Below are positions 56,339 to 64,000 of a stretch of DNA of 64,000 nucleotides, in pieces; positions within the stretch are counted from its first letter, which is position 1; every line of letters starts with the position of its first letter. A program made the translations under genes and the position numbers. Origin of the DNA: Candidatus Ribeiella danica (lineage in GTDB: Bacteria > Chloroflexota > Chloroflexia > Chloroflexales > Roseiflexaceae); assembly GCA_016717335.1 (NCBI GenBank), contig JADKFS010000001.1:186001-250000 (forward strand). Direction: 5' to 3'. A model generated the notes under the pieces. The model worked only from the letters and a program-made list of their open reading frames with translations, was not told the origin of the DNA and did not search any database.

Positions 56339-56638
56339 CTACAGGATGTAGCCGCGCTTGCGCGCAACCTCCTCCTTGTGCTTGCGGAACAGCACGTCGC
56401 GCTCGGTGCCCTTGAGCTCGCGCGAGTAGGTCCCCAGGATGCGCTCGACCTCGGCGTCGATCTCTTCCTCCCTGTGCAGGTCGGCCACGATAAAGTCGTA
56501 GATTGCCTTGACGCGCGCGGCGCGGCCGGTGCCCGGCTTGACGCCGCGGGCATCCTTGTAGGCCAGCAGCTCGCGCTGCGCCAGCTCGTCGTGCAGCCGC
56601 TCGGCGATCCGGCGGATTTTGTCTTCGGTGAGACGCAT
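56339..56638 (-). CDS. DUF507-family protein
   Basis: 99-aa soluble helical protein from the ATG at 56638 with GGAGG upstream. It begins MRLTEDKIRRIAERLHDELA and contains ARVKAIYDFIVADLHREEEI and a C-terminal basic helix (ERDVLFRKHKEEVARKRGYI), the DUF507 pattern. Members are widespread and uncharacterised; a nucleic-acid or RNA-processing role has been guessed from basic patches. It precedes a GAACGTT-type repeat (56645-56665) and is convergent with the hydrolase gene. Confidence 0.88.
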   Translation of the reverse strand: MRLTEDKIRRIAERLHDELAQRELLAYKDARGVKPGTGRAARVKAIYDFIVADLHREEEIDAEVERILGTYSRELKGTERDVLFRKHKEEVARKRGYIL

Positions 56639-56678
56639 GATGACCTCCAACGTTCAAACGTTCGAGCGGCCGAACATT

Positions 56679-56984
56679 TCAAGTTCTACTCTGCTGGTTG
56701 GACGGCCGGCCCAACGGCACGCGCAGAACGCTGACGATGTGCCAGCGCGTCCCGCGGCCGTGCACCCACAAATTAATCGCGGTCGACCGGTTCGACTGGC
56801 GATCCCACGGCAGTGCGTCGTCCCCGATCCGCACAATCAGCTGGTAGCGCGAGTCGGGTGGGAACCAGAGCAGCTGCTCGCGCACGATGCCGGCCCGCAC
56901 CGCCAGGCCAAGCGTGCCGCAGGCCATCAGCAGCGCCAGCAGCAGCGTGACGCCCGCGATCGAGATGAACGTCAGCCTCGTCAT
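56679..56984 (-). CDS. Small membrane-anchored hypothetical protein
   Basis: 101 aa with a strong ribosome site (GGAAGGGGGCG). An N-terminal signal anchor (FISIAGVTLLLALLMACGTL) contains LMACG, so it could be a lipoprotein (Cys at about residue 22). The outer part (QLLWFPPDSRYQLIVRIGDD, ALPWDRQSNRSTAINLWVHG, RWHIVSVLRVP) is a small beta-rich domain. The end lies next to a repeat. No family was recognised. It shares direction and likely transcript with the DUF507 gene. Confidence 0.65.
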   Translation of the reverse strand: MTRLTFISIAGVTLLLALLMACGTLGLAVRAGIVREQLLWFPPDSRYQLIVRIGDDALPWDRQSNRSTAINLWVHGRGTRWHIVSVLRVPLGRPSNQQSRT

Positions 56985-56998
56985 AGCGCCCCCTTCCG

Positions 56999-57086
56999 TG
57001 ACAAGGTGACCGGGTGAGGGGGTGAAAAGATGAAAGGCTAGAAGTGCAATGTCTCCTTGTCATCTTGTCATCTTGTCATCTTGTCA
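56999..57086. repeat. GACAAGGTGACC/TTGTCAT hairpin downstream of the PPK2 gene
   Basis: GTGACAAGGTGACCGGGTGA (left) and four CATCTTGT octamers (right). It reaches the PPK2 stop codon. Confidence 0.92.
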
Positions 57087-58685
57087 TAGCTTGACGCGCC
57101 CCAGCTCGTCCTCCAGCCGCCGCACCACCGTGCGCAGCACTTTGATCCGCGCGAAGCGCTTGTCCTCGGCCTCGACCACCGTCCACGGCGCCGGCGGGGT
57201 CGACGTGCGCAGCACCATCTCATCAGCGGCCTGCCCGTACTGCGGCCACTTCTCGCGGTTGCGCCAGTCCTCGTCGGTCAGCTTCCAGGCCTTGTAGTTG
57301 ATCGTCTGCCGCTCCTCAAAGCGGCGCAGCTGCTCCTCGGGGCTGATGTGCAGCCAGAACTTGCAGACGATCGTGCCGAACTCGACCAGCTGGCGCTCGA
57401 ACTCGTTGATCTCGGCGTAGGCGCGCTGCCACTCATCCGGCTGCGCGAACCCCTCGACCCGCTCGACCAGCACGCGCCCGTACCACGAGCGGTCGAAGAT
57501 CGCCATGTTGCCGCGCGGCGGCAGCCGTCGCCAGAAGCGGTAGAGGTAGTGGCGCACCTTGTCGTCGCCGGCCGGCGCGGCGATCGCGTGGACGATGTAG
57601 CCGCGCGGGTCGAGCTTCTCGGTCAGTCGCTTGATCGCGCCGCCCTTGCCGGCCGCGTCCCAGCCTTCGAACACCAGCACGACCGGCCGCTTCTGCTGGT
57701 ACATCTGGAAGCCGAGCAGGTAGATCTTCGCCTGCAGCTCGGCCAACTCGCGCTCGTAGGCCTTCGGCTCGAGCTTGACGCTCAGGTCGACGCGGCTGAG
57801 AATCCCCGGCGCGGCGAGCCGCGGCGTCTCGGCGGACTCGGCGGGCATGGCGTACGTCGGCGCGTGGCCGTTGCCGTCGCGCGCGGCGCCGGCCTGCATC
57901 GAGCTGAGCCCGCGCCGGATCGCCGGCCCGCTGTCGTCGAACGGCTCGATCTCGTCGCCGGGGCGCATGGCGGCGGCCGGTCCCAGGCCAGCCTCCAGCG
58001 CGGTCACGATCGACTCGAACACCGCGACCGAGGCGTAGCGCTTGTCGGTGGCCGGCAGGATGGCCCAGGGGGCGTAGGGCGTGTCGGTGCGCGCGATCAG
58101 GTCCTCCACGGCGTCGCGCACGCGGCCGTAGTGGCGCTGCTGCCAGCGGTCCTCGTCGGTGACCTGCCAGGCGGTAAGCGGATCGGCCGAGAGCTTGCGG
58201 AAGCGGCGGGCCTGCTCATCCTTCGAGATATGCAGCCAGATCTTGAGGATCACCGAGCCGTCGTCGGCGAGCTGGCGCTCGAACGAGGCAATATCCTCGC
58301 ACCGGCTGCGCCAGTCGGTCACCGAGCCCTTGTGCTCGGTACGCTCGGCCAGCACCTGGCGGTACCACGAGCGGTCGAAGATCGCCAGCTGGCCGCTGCT
58401 GGGGATCTTCAGCCAGAAGCGGTAGAGCCAGGGGTACATCGTCTCGAAGGTGCGCGGCGGCGTGATCGGGTGGACGCGCAGGCCGCGCGGGTCGAGCCGG
58501 GTGGCGAGCTGGCCGATCGTGCTGACCTTGGCGGTGCCGGCCCAGCCCTCGAACACGATCAGCGCCGGCCGCCCGGCCTGGAACAGCGCCTGCTGCATGC
58601 CGTACAGGCGCGCCTGAAGCGTGCGCAGCCGCTCCTTGTACTCGCGCTTGTCGATCGCGCGATCGAGATCGATCTGGTCGAGCAT
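57084..58685 (-). CDS. Polyphosphate kinase 2, tandem-domain (polyphosphate:AMP phosphotransferase type)
   Basis: 533 aa from the ATG at 58685. There are two PPK2 domains. The C-terminal one (about 285-533) is complete: Walker A VFEGWDAAGKGGAIKRLTEK, FDRSWYGRVLVERVEGF and LHISPEEQLRRFEER. The N-terminal one has a damaged P-loop (VFEGWAGTAKVSTIGQLATR) although FDRSWYRQVLAERTEH and LHISKDEQARRF remain. This matches polyphosphate:AMP phosphotransferases, where the first domain is structural. It uses polyphosphate to phosphorylate AMP (or ADP). The frame stays open upstream through tandem repeats, but 58685 is the only start consistent with the family. Confidence 0.93.
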   Translation of the reverse strand: MLDQIDLDRAIDKREYKERLRTLQARLYGMQQALFQAGRPALIVFEGWAGTAKVSTIGQLATRLDPRGLRVHPITPPRTFETMYPWLYRFWLKIPSSGQLAIFDRSWYRQVLAERTEHKGSVTDWRSRCEDIASFERQLADDGSVILKIWLHISKDEQARRFRKLSADPLTAWQVTDEDRWQQRHYGRVRDAVEDLIARTDTPYAPWAILPATDKRYASVAVFESIVTALEAGLGPAAAMRPGDEIEPFDDSGPAIRRGLSSMQAGAARDGNGHAPTYAMPAESAETPRLAAPGILSRVDLSVKLEPKAYERELAELQAKIYLLGFQMYQQKRPVVLVFEGWDAAGKGGAIKRLTEKLDPRGYIVHAIAAPAGDDKVRHYLYRFWRRLPPRGNMAIFDRSWYGRVLVERVEGFAQPDEWQRAYAEINEFERQLVEFGTIVCKFWLHISPEEQLRRFEERQTINYKAWKLTDEDWRNREKWPQYGQAADEMVLRTSTPPAPWTVVEAEDKRFARIKVLRTVVRRLEDELGRVKL

Positions 58686-58739
58686 GGCCGGCCTTTCACT
58701 CTCTGCAGACGTCACGGCATTATAGCATGCGGCGGATGA

Positions 58740-59115
58740 CGTCGCAGGGCATCTGAGCTCGATCCGCGGATCGCACCTGGCGAGATTGATCCGCGGATAA
58801 TGCAGATTCGCGCGGATACGATCGCGGTGTGAATCTGCGTGAATCCGCCCTATCCGCGGATCGCACGGCGGATCCGCGGTGGCGCGCGGATGATGCGGGG
58901 AATCTGCGTGAATCCGCCCTATCCGCGGATCGCACCTGGCGGAATTGATCCGCGGATCATACGGATTTGCGCGGATACGATCGCGGTGTGAATCTGCGTG
59001 AATCCGCCCTATCCGCGGATCGCACCTGGCGAGATTGATCCGCGGATAATGCAGATTCGCGCGGATACGATAGCAGCGAGAATCTGCGTGAATCCACCCT
59101 ATCCGCGGATCGCAC
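58740..59115. repeat. Tandem ~88-bp repeats with GATCCGCGGAT cores
   Basis: Units contain GATTGATCCGCGGATAATGC, AGATTCGCGCGGATACGAT, GTGTGAATCTGCGTGAATCC and GCCCTATCCGCGGATCGCAC. Full copies start near 58786, 58944 and 59032, with a partial one between. Each unit is a hairpin of facing CCGCGGAT blocks. The same core is found at 26495-26670. It fills the gap between leuB and the PPK2 gene. Confidence 0.92.
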
Positions 59116-59116
59116 G

Positions 59117-60217
59117 CTACGCCGCTGCGACGCGCTCGGCGACCGCTGCGCCGACCTCGCCGGTGGTCCTGGTCGCCTCGCCGGGGGCGGCGATGTCGGC
59201 GGTGACGTAGCCGTCGTCGATCGCGGCGGTCACGGCCGCCTCGACCGCGCGCGCCTCGGCCTCGAGCCCGAGCGAGTGCCGCAGCAGCATCGCCACGCTC
59301 AGGATGGTCGCGAGCGGGTTGGCGATGCCCTTGCCGGCGATGTCGGGCGCCGAGCCGTGGATCGGCTCGTACAGGCCCATGCGCGTGCCGCCGCCCGCCG
59401 GGGCCGGGCCGAGCGAGGCCGAGGGCAGCATGCCCATCGAGCCGGCCAGCATCGAGGCCTCGTCGGTCAGGATGTCGCCGAACATGTTCTCGGTTACGAT
59501 CACGTCGAAGTCGGCCGGCCGGCGCAGCAGGTGCATCGCGCAGGCATCCACCAGCAGGTGGTCGAGCTGGACGTCGGGGAACTCGTCGCGCATCACCCGC
59601 ACGGTCACGCTGCGCCACAGCCGCGAGGTCTCGAGCACGTTGGCCTTGTCCACCGACATCAGCTTGCCGCGCCGGCCGCGCGCCAGCGCCGCCGCCACAC
59701 GCACCACCCGCTCGATCTCGCCGGTGGTGTACACGCAGGCGTCGAGCGCGCGCTCCTCGCCGCTCTCCAGCCGCTCGCGGCGCTTCTCGCCAAAGTAGAT
59801 CCCGCCGGTCAGCTCGCGCACCACCAGCAGGTCGACGCCCTGCAGCCGCTCCGGCCGCAGCGGCGAGGCGGCGATCAGCCGCGGGTGCATCGTCACCGGC
59901 CGCAGGTTGGCAAACAGGCCCAGCGCCTTGCGGATGCCCAGCAGCCCCTGCTCCGGCCGCACCTTGGCCTCGGGGTTATCCCACTTCGGCCCGCCCACCG
60001 CGCCGAGCAGCACCGCGTCCGACCCCTGGCAGAGCCGCAGCGTCTCGTCCGGCAGCGCCGTGCCGGTGGCGTCGATCGCGCAGCCGCCCAGCAGCGCCGC
60101 GCGCAGCTCGAACTGGTGGCCGAAGCGCCGCGCGACCGCCTGCAGCACGCCGACCCCCTCGGCGACCACGTCCGGCCCGATCCCGTCGCCCGGCAGCGTC
60201 GTAATAACAGCTTGCAT
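59117..60217 (-). CDS. leuB: 3-isopropylmalate dehydrogenase
   Basis: 366 aa. Oxidises and decarboxylates 3-isopropylmalate in leucine biosynthesis, using NAD. Landmarks: TLPGDGIGPDVVAEGVGVLQ at the start, LLGAVGGPKWD, the substrate Arg/Tyr region LVVRELTGGIYFGEKRRER, KANVLETSRLWR, and the NAD/Mg signature NMFGDILTDEASMLAGSMGM with GLYEPIHGSAPDIAGKG. The length is normal. It follows leuD by 22 bp. Its stop codon is at the edge of the tandem repeats. Confidence 0.97.
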   Translation of the reverse strand: MQAVITTLPGDGIGPDVVAEGVGVLQAVARRFGHQFELRAALLGGCAIDATGTALPDETLRLCQGSDAVLLGAVGGPKWDNPEAKVRPEQGLLGIRKALGLFANLRPVTMHPRLIAASPLRPERLQGVDLLVVRELTGGIYFGEKRRERLESGEERALDACVYTTGEIERVVRVAAALARGRRGKLMSVDKANVLETSRLWRSVTVRVMRDEFPDVQLDHLLVDACAMHLLRRPADFDVIVTENMFGDILTDEASMLAGSMGMLPSASLGPAPAGGGTRMGLYEPIHGSAPDIAGKGIANPLATILSVAMLLRHSLGLEAEARAVEAAVTAAIDDGYVTADIAAPGEATRTTGEVGAAVAERVAAA

Positions 60218-60239
60218 GTCTCGTTTCCCTTCGCCTATG

Positions 60240-60845
60240 TCAGACGGTCTTCACGCGGCCGGCGTGCGATTGCTCGTACGCCGCGATCGCCGGCTCCTCG
60301 GCCTGCAGGAAGCCGAGCTGGTCGACGCCGTTGATCAGGCAGTGCTTCGCGAACGGGTCGATCGGAAAGCCGACCTGCTGGCCGCCCGGCAGCGTGAGCG
60401 TCTGGCTCGCCAGGTCGACCGTCACGGCCGTGGTCGGGTCCTCGTCGAACAGGCTGACCAGCTGGTAGTAGGTCTCCTGGTCGACCACGATCGGCAGCAG
60501 GCCGTTCTTGAGCGAGTTGTTGTTGAAGATGTCGGCGAAGTACGTGCTGATCACCGCCTTGAAGCCGTAGCCCCGGATCGCCCAGGGCGCGTGCTCGCGC
60601 GACGAGCCGCAGCCGAAGTTGTTGCCGGCCACCAGCACCTGCGCGCCCTGCACGTCAGGCCGGTTCAGCACGAAGTCCGGCTTCGGGCTGCCGTCGGCGT
60701 TGTAGCGCCAGGCGAAGAACAACCCCTCGGCCAGCCCGGACTTGTCAGTCACCTTCAAGTAGCGGGCCGGTATGATCTGGTCGGTGTCGACGTTTTCGAG
60801 CGGCAGGGCGACGATCCTTCCGCTGAAGGATGTGATCGGCTCCAT
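60240..60845 (-). CDS. leuD: 3-isopropylmalate dehydratase small subunit
   Basis: 201 aa. The small, swivelling domain of isopropylmalate isomerase; with LeuC it interconverts 2- and 3-isopropylmalate. Landmarks: VDTDQIIPARYLK, GNNFGCGSSREHAPWAIRGY and YFADIFNNNSLKNGLLPI. AGGAGGG precedes the start. The lipoprotein gene separates it from leuC, which is unusual because the two subunits are normally adjacent. Confidence 0.97.
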   Translation of the reverse strand: MEPITSFSGRIVALPLENVDTDQIIPARYLKVTDKSGLAEGLFFAWRYNADGSPKPDFVLNRPDVQGAQVLVAGNNFGCGSSREHAPWAIRGYGFKAVISTYFADIFNNNSLKNGLLPIVVDQETYYQLVSLFDEDPTTAVTVDLASQTLTLPGGQQVGFPIDPFAKHCLINGVDQLGFLQAEEPAIAAYEQSHAGRVKTV

Positions 60846-60932
60846 GGATGTCCCTCCTATGATACCAGCTTCGCTTGATTGCTTGTGTTTTTAGGGTGGC
60901 TTCGCCGCCCCCAAACCCCCACTATTGAGACT

Positions 60933-62234
60933 CTACTTCTTCCTCAGGTACGCCAGGCTCTCGCTGAACAGCTTGTCGCCCGGCGCGAGCTGAGCGGCCC
61001 GCTCGACGTCGGCCAGCGCCGCCGGGTCGGCCGGGCTGGCCAGGTGCAGCGCCCAGCCGTGCAGGAACGAGGCCGCCGCAAGGTCCGGCTGGAGCTTGAG
61101 CGCCAGCTCGGTCGTCCCGGTGATCTCGGCGGTCAGCTCCGGCACCCAGCTCTCGGCGGTCGTGCCCACGACCAGCGGCGTGTCGGCGGCGAACAGCTGC
61201 TCGGGCGAGTACGGGCGCATCGCATCGAGCGCGGCGGGGTAGTCGCCGTAGAACAGGTTGTCGAGCAGCGGGTAGGCGCCGCTGCCGGCCTGCTCGGCGC
61301 GCGCCTCGGCGGTCAGCCGGATCAGCGCGGCGTCCCAGGTCGCGGTCGCGTCGCTCGCGCCGAGCGCCACAGTCTGGCTGATCGTCGCCTGCGCGTCTTT
61401 CCAGAGCCCGTGCTCGGCGAGGTCAACCGCGCGGTTGGTCAGCCGGCGCAGCTCGGCCGGCGCCGACTCGGGCAGGTGCGTCAGCTCGACCGGCGCCAGC
61501 TTCTGGCCATCCCAGCGCAGCACCTTCTGGTCGGCCTTGCGCACGCCGCAGGCGTAGCAGAAAATATAGTTCTGGGTCTGGTTCAGCACGACGTCGTTCA
61601 CACCGTCGCCGTTCACGTCGGCCACGCTGCCGGCGCCGGGGCTCTCGTGGCAGTGCGATACCTCGTCGCGCAGATCCTTGCCGTCGAAGCTCAGCAGGTC
61701 GTAGCAGCCGCCGTGGGCGCCCGCGCCGCTCTGAACCTCCAGCCAGATCCGACCGGGCGCCAGGTCGACCTGCTGCACCCCGGTCGGGTAGACGTAGTCC
61801 GAGTTCTCCAGATTCAGCTTGCTCAGCTCGCGCCAGCCAGCGCCGTCGCGGGTATAGATCGCGACGAAGTGCTGCTGCGGCGGGTCGAAGCTGTGCAGCC
61901 CATAGGTGAAGGCCGCCCACAGCGGCGGCCCGTCGCCCGCCGGCCGGAGCGGCAGCGCCACCGCGCCCTCGATCGCGGGCGACCCCGGATCGACGGGCGT
62001 GGGCGGCAGGCTCGCGACGACGGTGGCCGACAGCTCGGCCGTGTACGTTGCGATCGGCAGCTCGGTCGGCGCCGCCGTCGGCTCGACCGTCGCCGTGGGA
62101 GCCACGGTCGGCTCGGGCTGCGCCGTGGGGGCCGGCTGCGCCGTCGGCGACTGCGTCTCGACGGTGGACGGCGTGCCGCAGGATGCGAGCGCGGCGATCA
62201 GGGCGGTGGTAAATAGCAGGCTGAGACGTTTCAT
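60933..62234 (-). CDS. Secreted lipoprotein with FG-GAP-like and TPR-like parts
   Basis: 433 aa. A signal peptide with lipobox (ALIAALASCGT, Cys19) is followed by a Pro/Thr/Ala linker. Then comes a beta-rich domain with a calcium-type loop (VADVNGDGVNDVVLN) and a CYACG motif. The C-terminal half is helical with TPR-like repeats (AAQLAPGDKLFSESLAYLRK). It is predicted to be anchored on the outer face. No enzymatic function is visible. It is inserted between leuC and leuD, and hairpins before and after suggest it may be a later insertion in the operon. Confidence 0.83.
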   Translation of the reverse strand: MKRLSLLFTTALIAALASCGTPSTVETQSPTAQPAPTAQPEPTVAPTATVEPTAAPTELPIATYTAELSATVVASLPPTPVDPGSPAIEGAVALPLRPAGDGPPLWAAFTYGLHSFDPPQQHFVAIYTRDGAGWRELSKLNLENSDYVYPTGVQQVDLAPGRIWLEVQSGAGAHGGCYDLLSFDGKDLRDEVSHCHESPGAGSVADVNGDGVNDVVLNQTQNYIFCYACGVRKADQKVLRWDGQKLAPVELTHLPESAPAELRRLTNRAVDLAEHGLWKDAQATISQTVALGASDATATWDAALIRLTAEARAEQAGSGAYPLLDNLFYGDYPAALDAMRPYSPEQLFAADTPLVVGTTAESWVPELTAEITGTTELALKLQPDLAAASFLHGWALHLASPADPAALADVERAAQLAPGDKLFSESLAYLRKK

Positions 62235-62279
62235 AGGTCCTCAATCAAGTTCAACAAGGCTCTTGCGAGCCTTGCAGTC

Positions 62280-62332
62280 CCAGGCGCGGAGGTGTGATGG
62301 GGCCTTCCTGCCCATCACACCTCCGCGCCTGG
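62280..62332. repeat. Perfect 22-bp inverted repeat
   Basis: CCAGGCGCGGAGGTGTGATG GG and its exact complement around a 9-nt loop, between leuC and the lipoprotein gene. No T-tract; a stabiliser or mobile palindrome. Confidence 0.92.
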
Positions 62333-62351
62333 AGCTGTCTTCCCAACATCC

Positions 62352-63776
62352 CTAATACACCACGTCGCGCGGGTCGGCCACGGCGCCGGCAAGCGCGGAT
62401 GCGGCGGCGGTGATCGGGCTGGCCAGGAACGTGCGCGCGCCCGGTCCCTGGCGACCCTCGAAGTTTCGATTGCTTGTGCTAACAGCGTACTTGCCCGCCG
62501 GGACCTTGTCGTCGTTCATGGCCAGGCACGCGCTGCAGCCGGCCTCGCGCCACTCCGCGCCCGCCGCCTTGAAGATCTCGTGCAGCCCCTCGGCCTCGGC
62601 CTGCTGCTTGACCTGCTGCGAGCCCGGCACGACCATCACCCGCACGCCCGGCGCGACGCTGCGGCCCTTGAGCACGCCCGCCGCCACTCGCAGATCGGAA
62701 ATTCGGGAATTTGTGCAGCTGCCGATGAAGACCATGTCGATCTTCTGGCCCAGCATCGGCTGGCCCGGCTGCAGGTTCATGTAGCGCAGCGCCTTGTCGA
62801 GCGCCACGCGCTGGCTGGGGTCGGACAGCTCGCTCGGGTCGGGCACGCGCCCGTCGATCGGCACGCCCATGCCGGGGTTGGTGCCGTAGGTGATCATCGG
62901 CGTCAGCTCGTTGGCGTCGAGCGTCACGGTGGCGTCGTAGGCCGCGCCCGCGTCGGTCGGCAGGCCGCGCCAGCTCGCGACAGCCGCATCCCAGGCCGCG
63001 CCGCTGGGCGCGAAGGGGCGGCCGGCGATGTAGCTGATCGTGGTGTCGTCGGGGGCGATCAGGCCGGCCCGCGCGCCGCCCTCGATCGACATGTTGCAGA
63101 TCGTCATGCGCTCTTCCATGCTGAGCGCGCGGATCGCCTCGCCGGTGTACTCGAACACGTAGCCGGTGCCGCCGCCGACGCCGTTCTTCGCGATGATCGC
63201 CAGGATGATGTCCTTGGCGGTCACGCCCGGCCGCAGCCGGCCGTCCACGCGCACCTCCATCGTCCTCGGCCGGTTCTGGAGCAGGCACTGGGTCGCCAGC
63301 ACGTGCGCGACCTCGGAGGTGCCGATGCCGAAGGCCAGCGCGCCGAACGCGCCGTGGGTGCTGGTGTGGCTGTCGCCGCAGACGACCGTCATGCCGGGCT
63401 GGGTCAGTCCCTGCTCCGGCCCGATCACGTGCACGATGCCCTGCCGATCGTCGCCAAGCTTGAACAGCGGGATGCCGAACTCGGCGCAGTTACGCTCCAG
63501 CTGGGAGAGCTGCGCGATCGCCTGCGCGTCGGTCACGGGGATGATCCCGTCCGGCCCGCGCGGCGTGGTCGGCGTCGAGTGGTCCATCGTCGCCAGGGTG
63601 CGGTCGGGCCGGCGCACCCGCAGCCCGCGCTGGCGCAGCTCGGTGAACGCCTGCGGCGATGTGACCTCGTGGATCAGGTGCAGGTCGATGTACAGCACCG
63701 CCGGCGCCTCCGGCGTCTCGGGGCGGACGATGTGGGACTCCCAGATCTTTTCGAATAGGGTCTTTGGCGTAGCCAT
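62352..63776 (-). CDS. leuC: 3-isopropylmalate dehydratase large subunit
   Basis: 474 aa from the ATG at 63776. The aconitase-like 4Fe-4S subunit of isopropylmalate isomerase. Landmarks: TLFEKIWESHIV, LYIDLHLIHEVTSPQAF, VVCGDSHTSTHGAFGALAFG, the cluster Cys in FIGSCTNSRISDLRVAAGVL and EAGCSACLAMN, and TSNRNFEGRQGPGARTFLAS. The length is normal. The upstream repeat arrays would add residues if an earlier start were used, which is unlikely. Confidence 0.97.
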   Translation of the reverse strand: MATPKTLFEKIWESHIVRPETPEAPAVLYIDLHLIHEVTSPQAFTELRQRGLRVRRPDRTLATMDHSTPTTPRGPDGIIPVTDAQAIAQLSQLERNCAEFGIPLFKLGDDRQGIVHVIGPEQGLTQPGMTVVCGDSHTSTHGAFGALAFGIGTSEVAHVLATQCLLQNRPRTMEVRVDGRLRPGVTAKDIILAIIAKNGVGGGTGYVFEYTGEAIRALSMEERMTICNMSIEGGARAGLIAPDDTTISYIAGRPFAPSGAAWDAAVASWRGLPTDAGAAYDATVTLDANELTPMITYGTNPGMGVPIDGRVPDPSELSDPSQRVALDKALRYMNLQPGQPMLGQKIDMVFIGSCTNSRISDLRVAAGVLKGRSVAPGVRVMVVPGSQQVKQQAEAEGLHEIFKAAGAEWREAGCSACLAMNDDKVPAGKYAVSTSNRNFEGRQGPGARTFLASPITAAASALAGAVADPRDVVY

Positions 63777-63793
63777 AGGGCCTTTGCTCCTAA

Positions 63794-63874
63794 AGAATTG
63801 AGACAAGGTGACAAGGTGACAAGGTGACAAGGTGACGTTGTCATCTTGTCATCTTGTCACCTTGTCATCTTGTC
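63794..63874. repeat. GTGACAAG/TTGTCAT hairpin between ilvE and leuC
   Basis: Four GACAAGGT octamers (left) face TTGTCATC/TTGTCACC octamers (right), ending at the ilvE stop codon. This is one of the cleanest examples of the family. Confidence 0.95.
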
Positions 63875-64000
63875 AGACGTACTCCAACCAGCCCCACCGA
63901 TCCTCGGTCTCGCCGTTGAACAGGCCGAAGAACGCCTGCTGGATCGCGGTGGTGATCGGGCCGCGCCGGCCAATGCCGATCGTCACGCCGTCGACCGAGC
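63873..64000 (-). CDS. ilvE: Branched-chain aminotransferase, C-terminal fragment (gene continues beyond window)
   Basis: The minus strand from the right edge reads VTIGIGRRGPITTAIQQAFF and GLFNGETEDRWGWLEYV, then a TGA at 63873. This is the typical C-terminus of class IV branched-chain aminotransferases (GxGxxGPIT...FF...G...DRxGWL). It would supply the last step of leucine, isoleucine and valine synthesis and is upstream of leuC in the same direction. Only about 42 residues are in the window. Confidence 0.85.
   Translation of the reverse strand, partial: SVDGVTIGIGRRGPITTAIQQAFFGLFNGETEDRWGWLEYV

Noticed and set aside
58740..59115. CRISPR array
   Set aside because: The units are repeated along their whole length without unique spacers, and no cas gene is nearby.
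57084..59618. 844-aa protein continuing upstream of the PPK2 gene
   Set aside because: The upstream part is a translation of tandem repeats and of the antisense of leuB; family length and the ATG at 58685 fix the start.

Overview
The window is GC-rich chromosomal DNA from a filamentous anoxygenic phototroph of the Chloroflexota, most likely a Roseiflexus-type organism (Roseiflexaceae). The main evidence is a puf operon ordered pufB-pufA-pufLM-pufC in which the reaction-centre L and M subunits are one fused protein, as known from Roseiflexus. It also has a tetrahaem PufC, a complete bchXYZ chlorophyllide reductase, and no chlorosome genes. The taxon is inferred from gene content; no 16S gene is present.

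Layout. 1-12.2 kb: a two-component sensor kinase (cut by the window edge) divergent from a MacAB-like export operon; a BBE-type flavin oxidase; a KaiC-like ATPase overlapping a hybrid kinase; and a two-gene cell-envelope operon. 13-22.6 kb: a MalT-like LuxR giant regulator, then three transcription units (DJ-1-like protein; small protein, YtkA-like protein and triple-CXXCH cytochrome peroxidase; small protein, GNAT and hydrolase). Each unit is preceded by the same ~65 bp promoter box, which suggests a local regulon. 22.9-28.1 kb: tRNA-His, mnmG, a THUMP-type methyltransferase, a HAD phosphatase and a PNPOx-like protein.

28.2-49.8 kb is a photosynthesis gene cluster. Operon 1 (minus) is bchF-bchC-bchX-DUF169-two related membrane proteins-bchY-bchZ, which takes chlorophyllide a towards bacteriochlorophyllide a. 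A universal stress protein lies divergent to it. Operon 2 (minus) is a half-length BCD-family transporter, bchG, bchP, a PuhE-CobW fusion, a membrane protein and a BchO-like hydrolase (tail attachment, reduction, delivery and assembly). Operon 3 (minus) is pufBA-pufLM-pufC. Divergent from puf is a MerR-type B12-binding regulator that keeps the CarH light-sensing residues, followed by an unknown helical protein. Both arms of this divergent region have near-consensus sigma-70 promoters.

50-64 kb: an ABC-2 exporter, an ECF sigma/anti-sigma pair, peptidase E, a hydrolase, DUF507, a tandem PPK2 polyphosphate kinase, and a leucine operon (ilvE-leuC-lipoprotein-leuD-leuB).

A genome-wide feature visible throughout is a large set of degenerate 7-8 bp tandem repeats arranged as imperfect hairpins. 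They sit between genes, form the 3' ends of several genes, truncate one gene, and are inserted in frame inside conserved genes (mnmG twice, bchZ, the LuxR regulator twice, the anti-sigma factor). The strongest candidates for new biology are the PuhE-CobW fusion, the FtsQ-like tail on BchX, the lamin-tail/TM protein pair inside the bch operon, the photoreceptor-puf divergon, the three-box regulon and the in-frame repeat hairpins.
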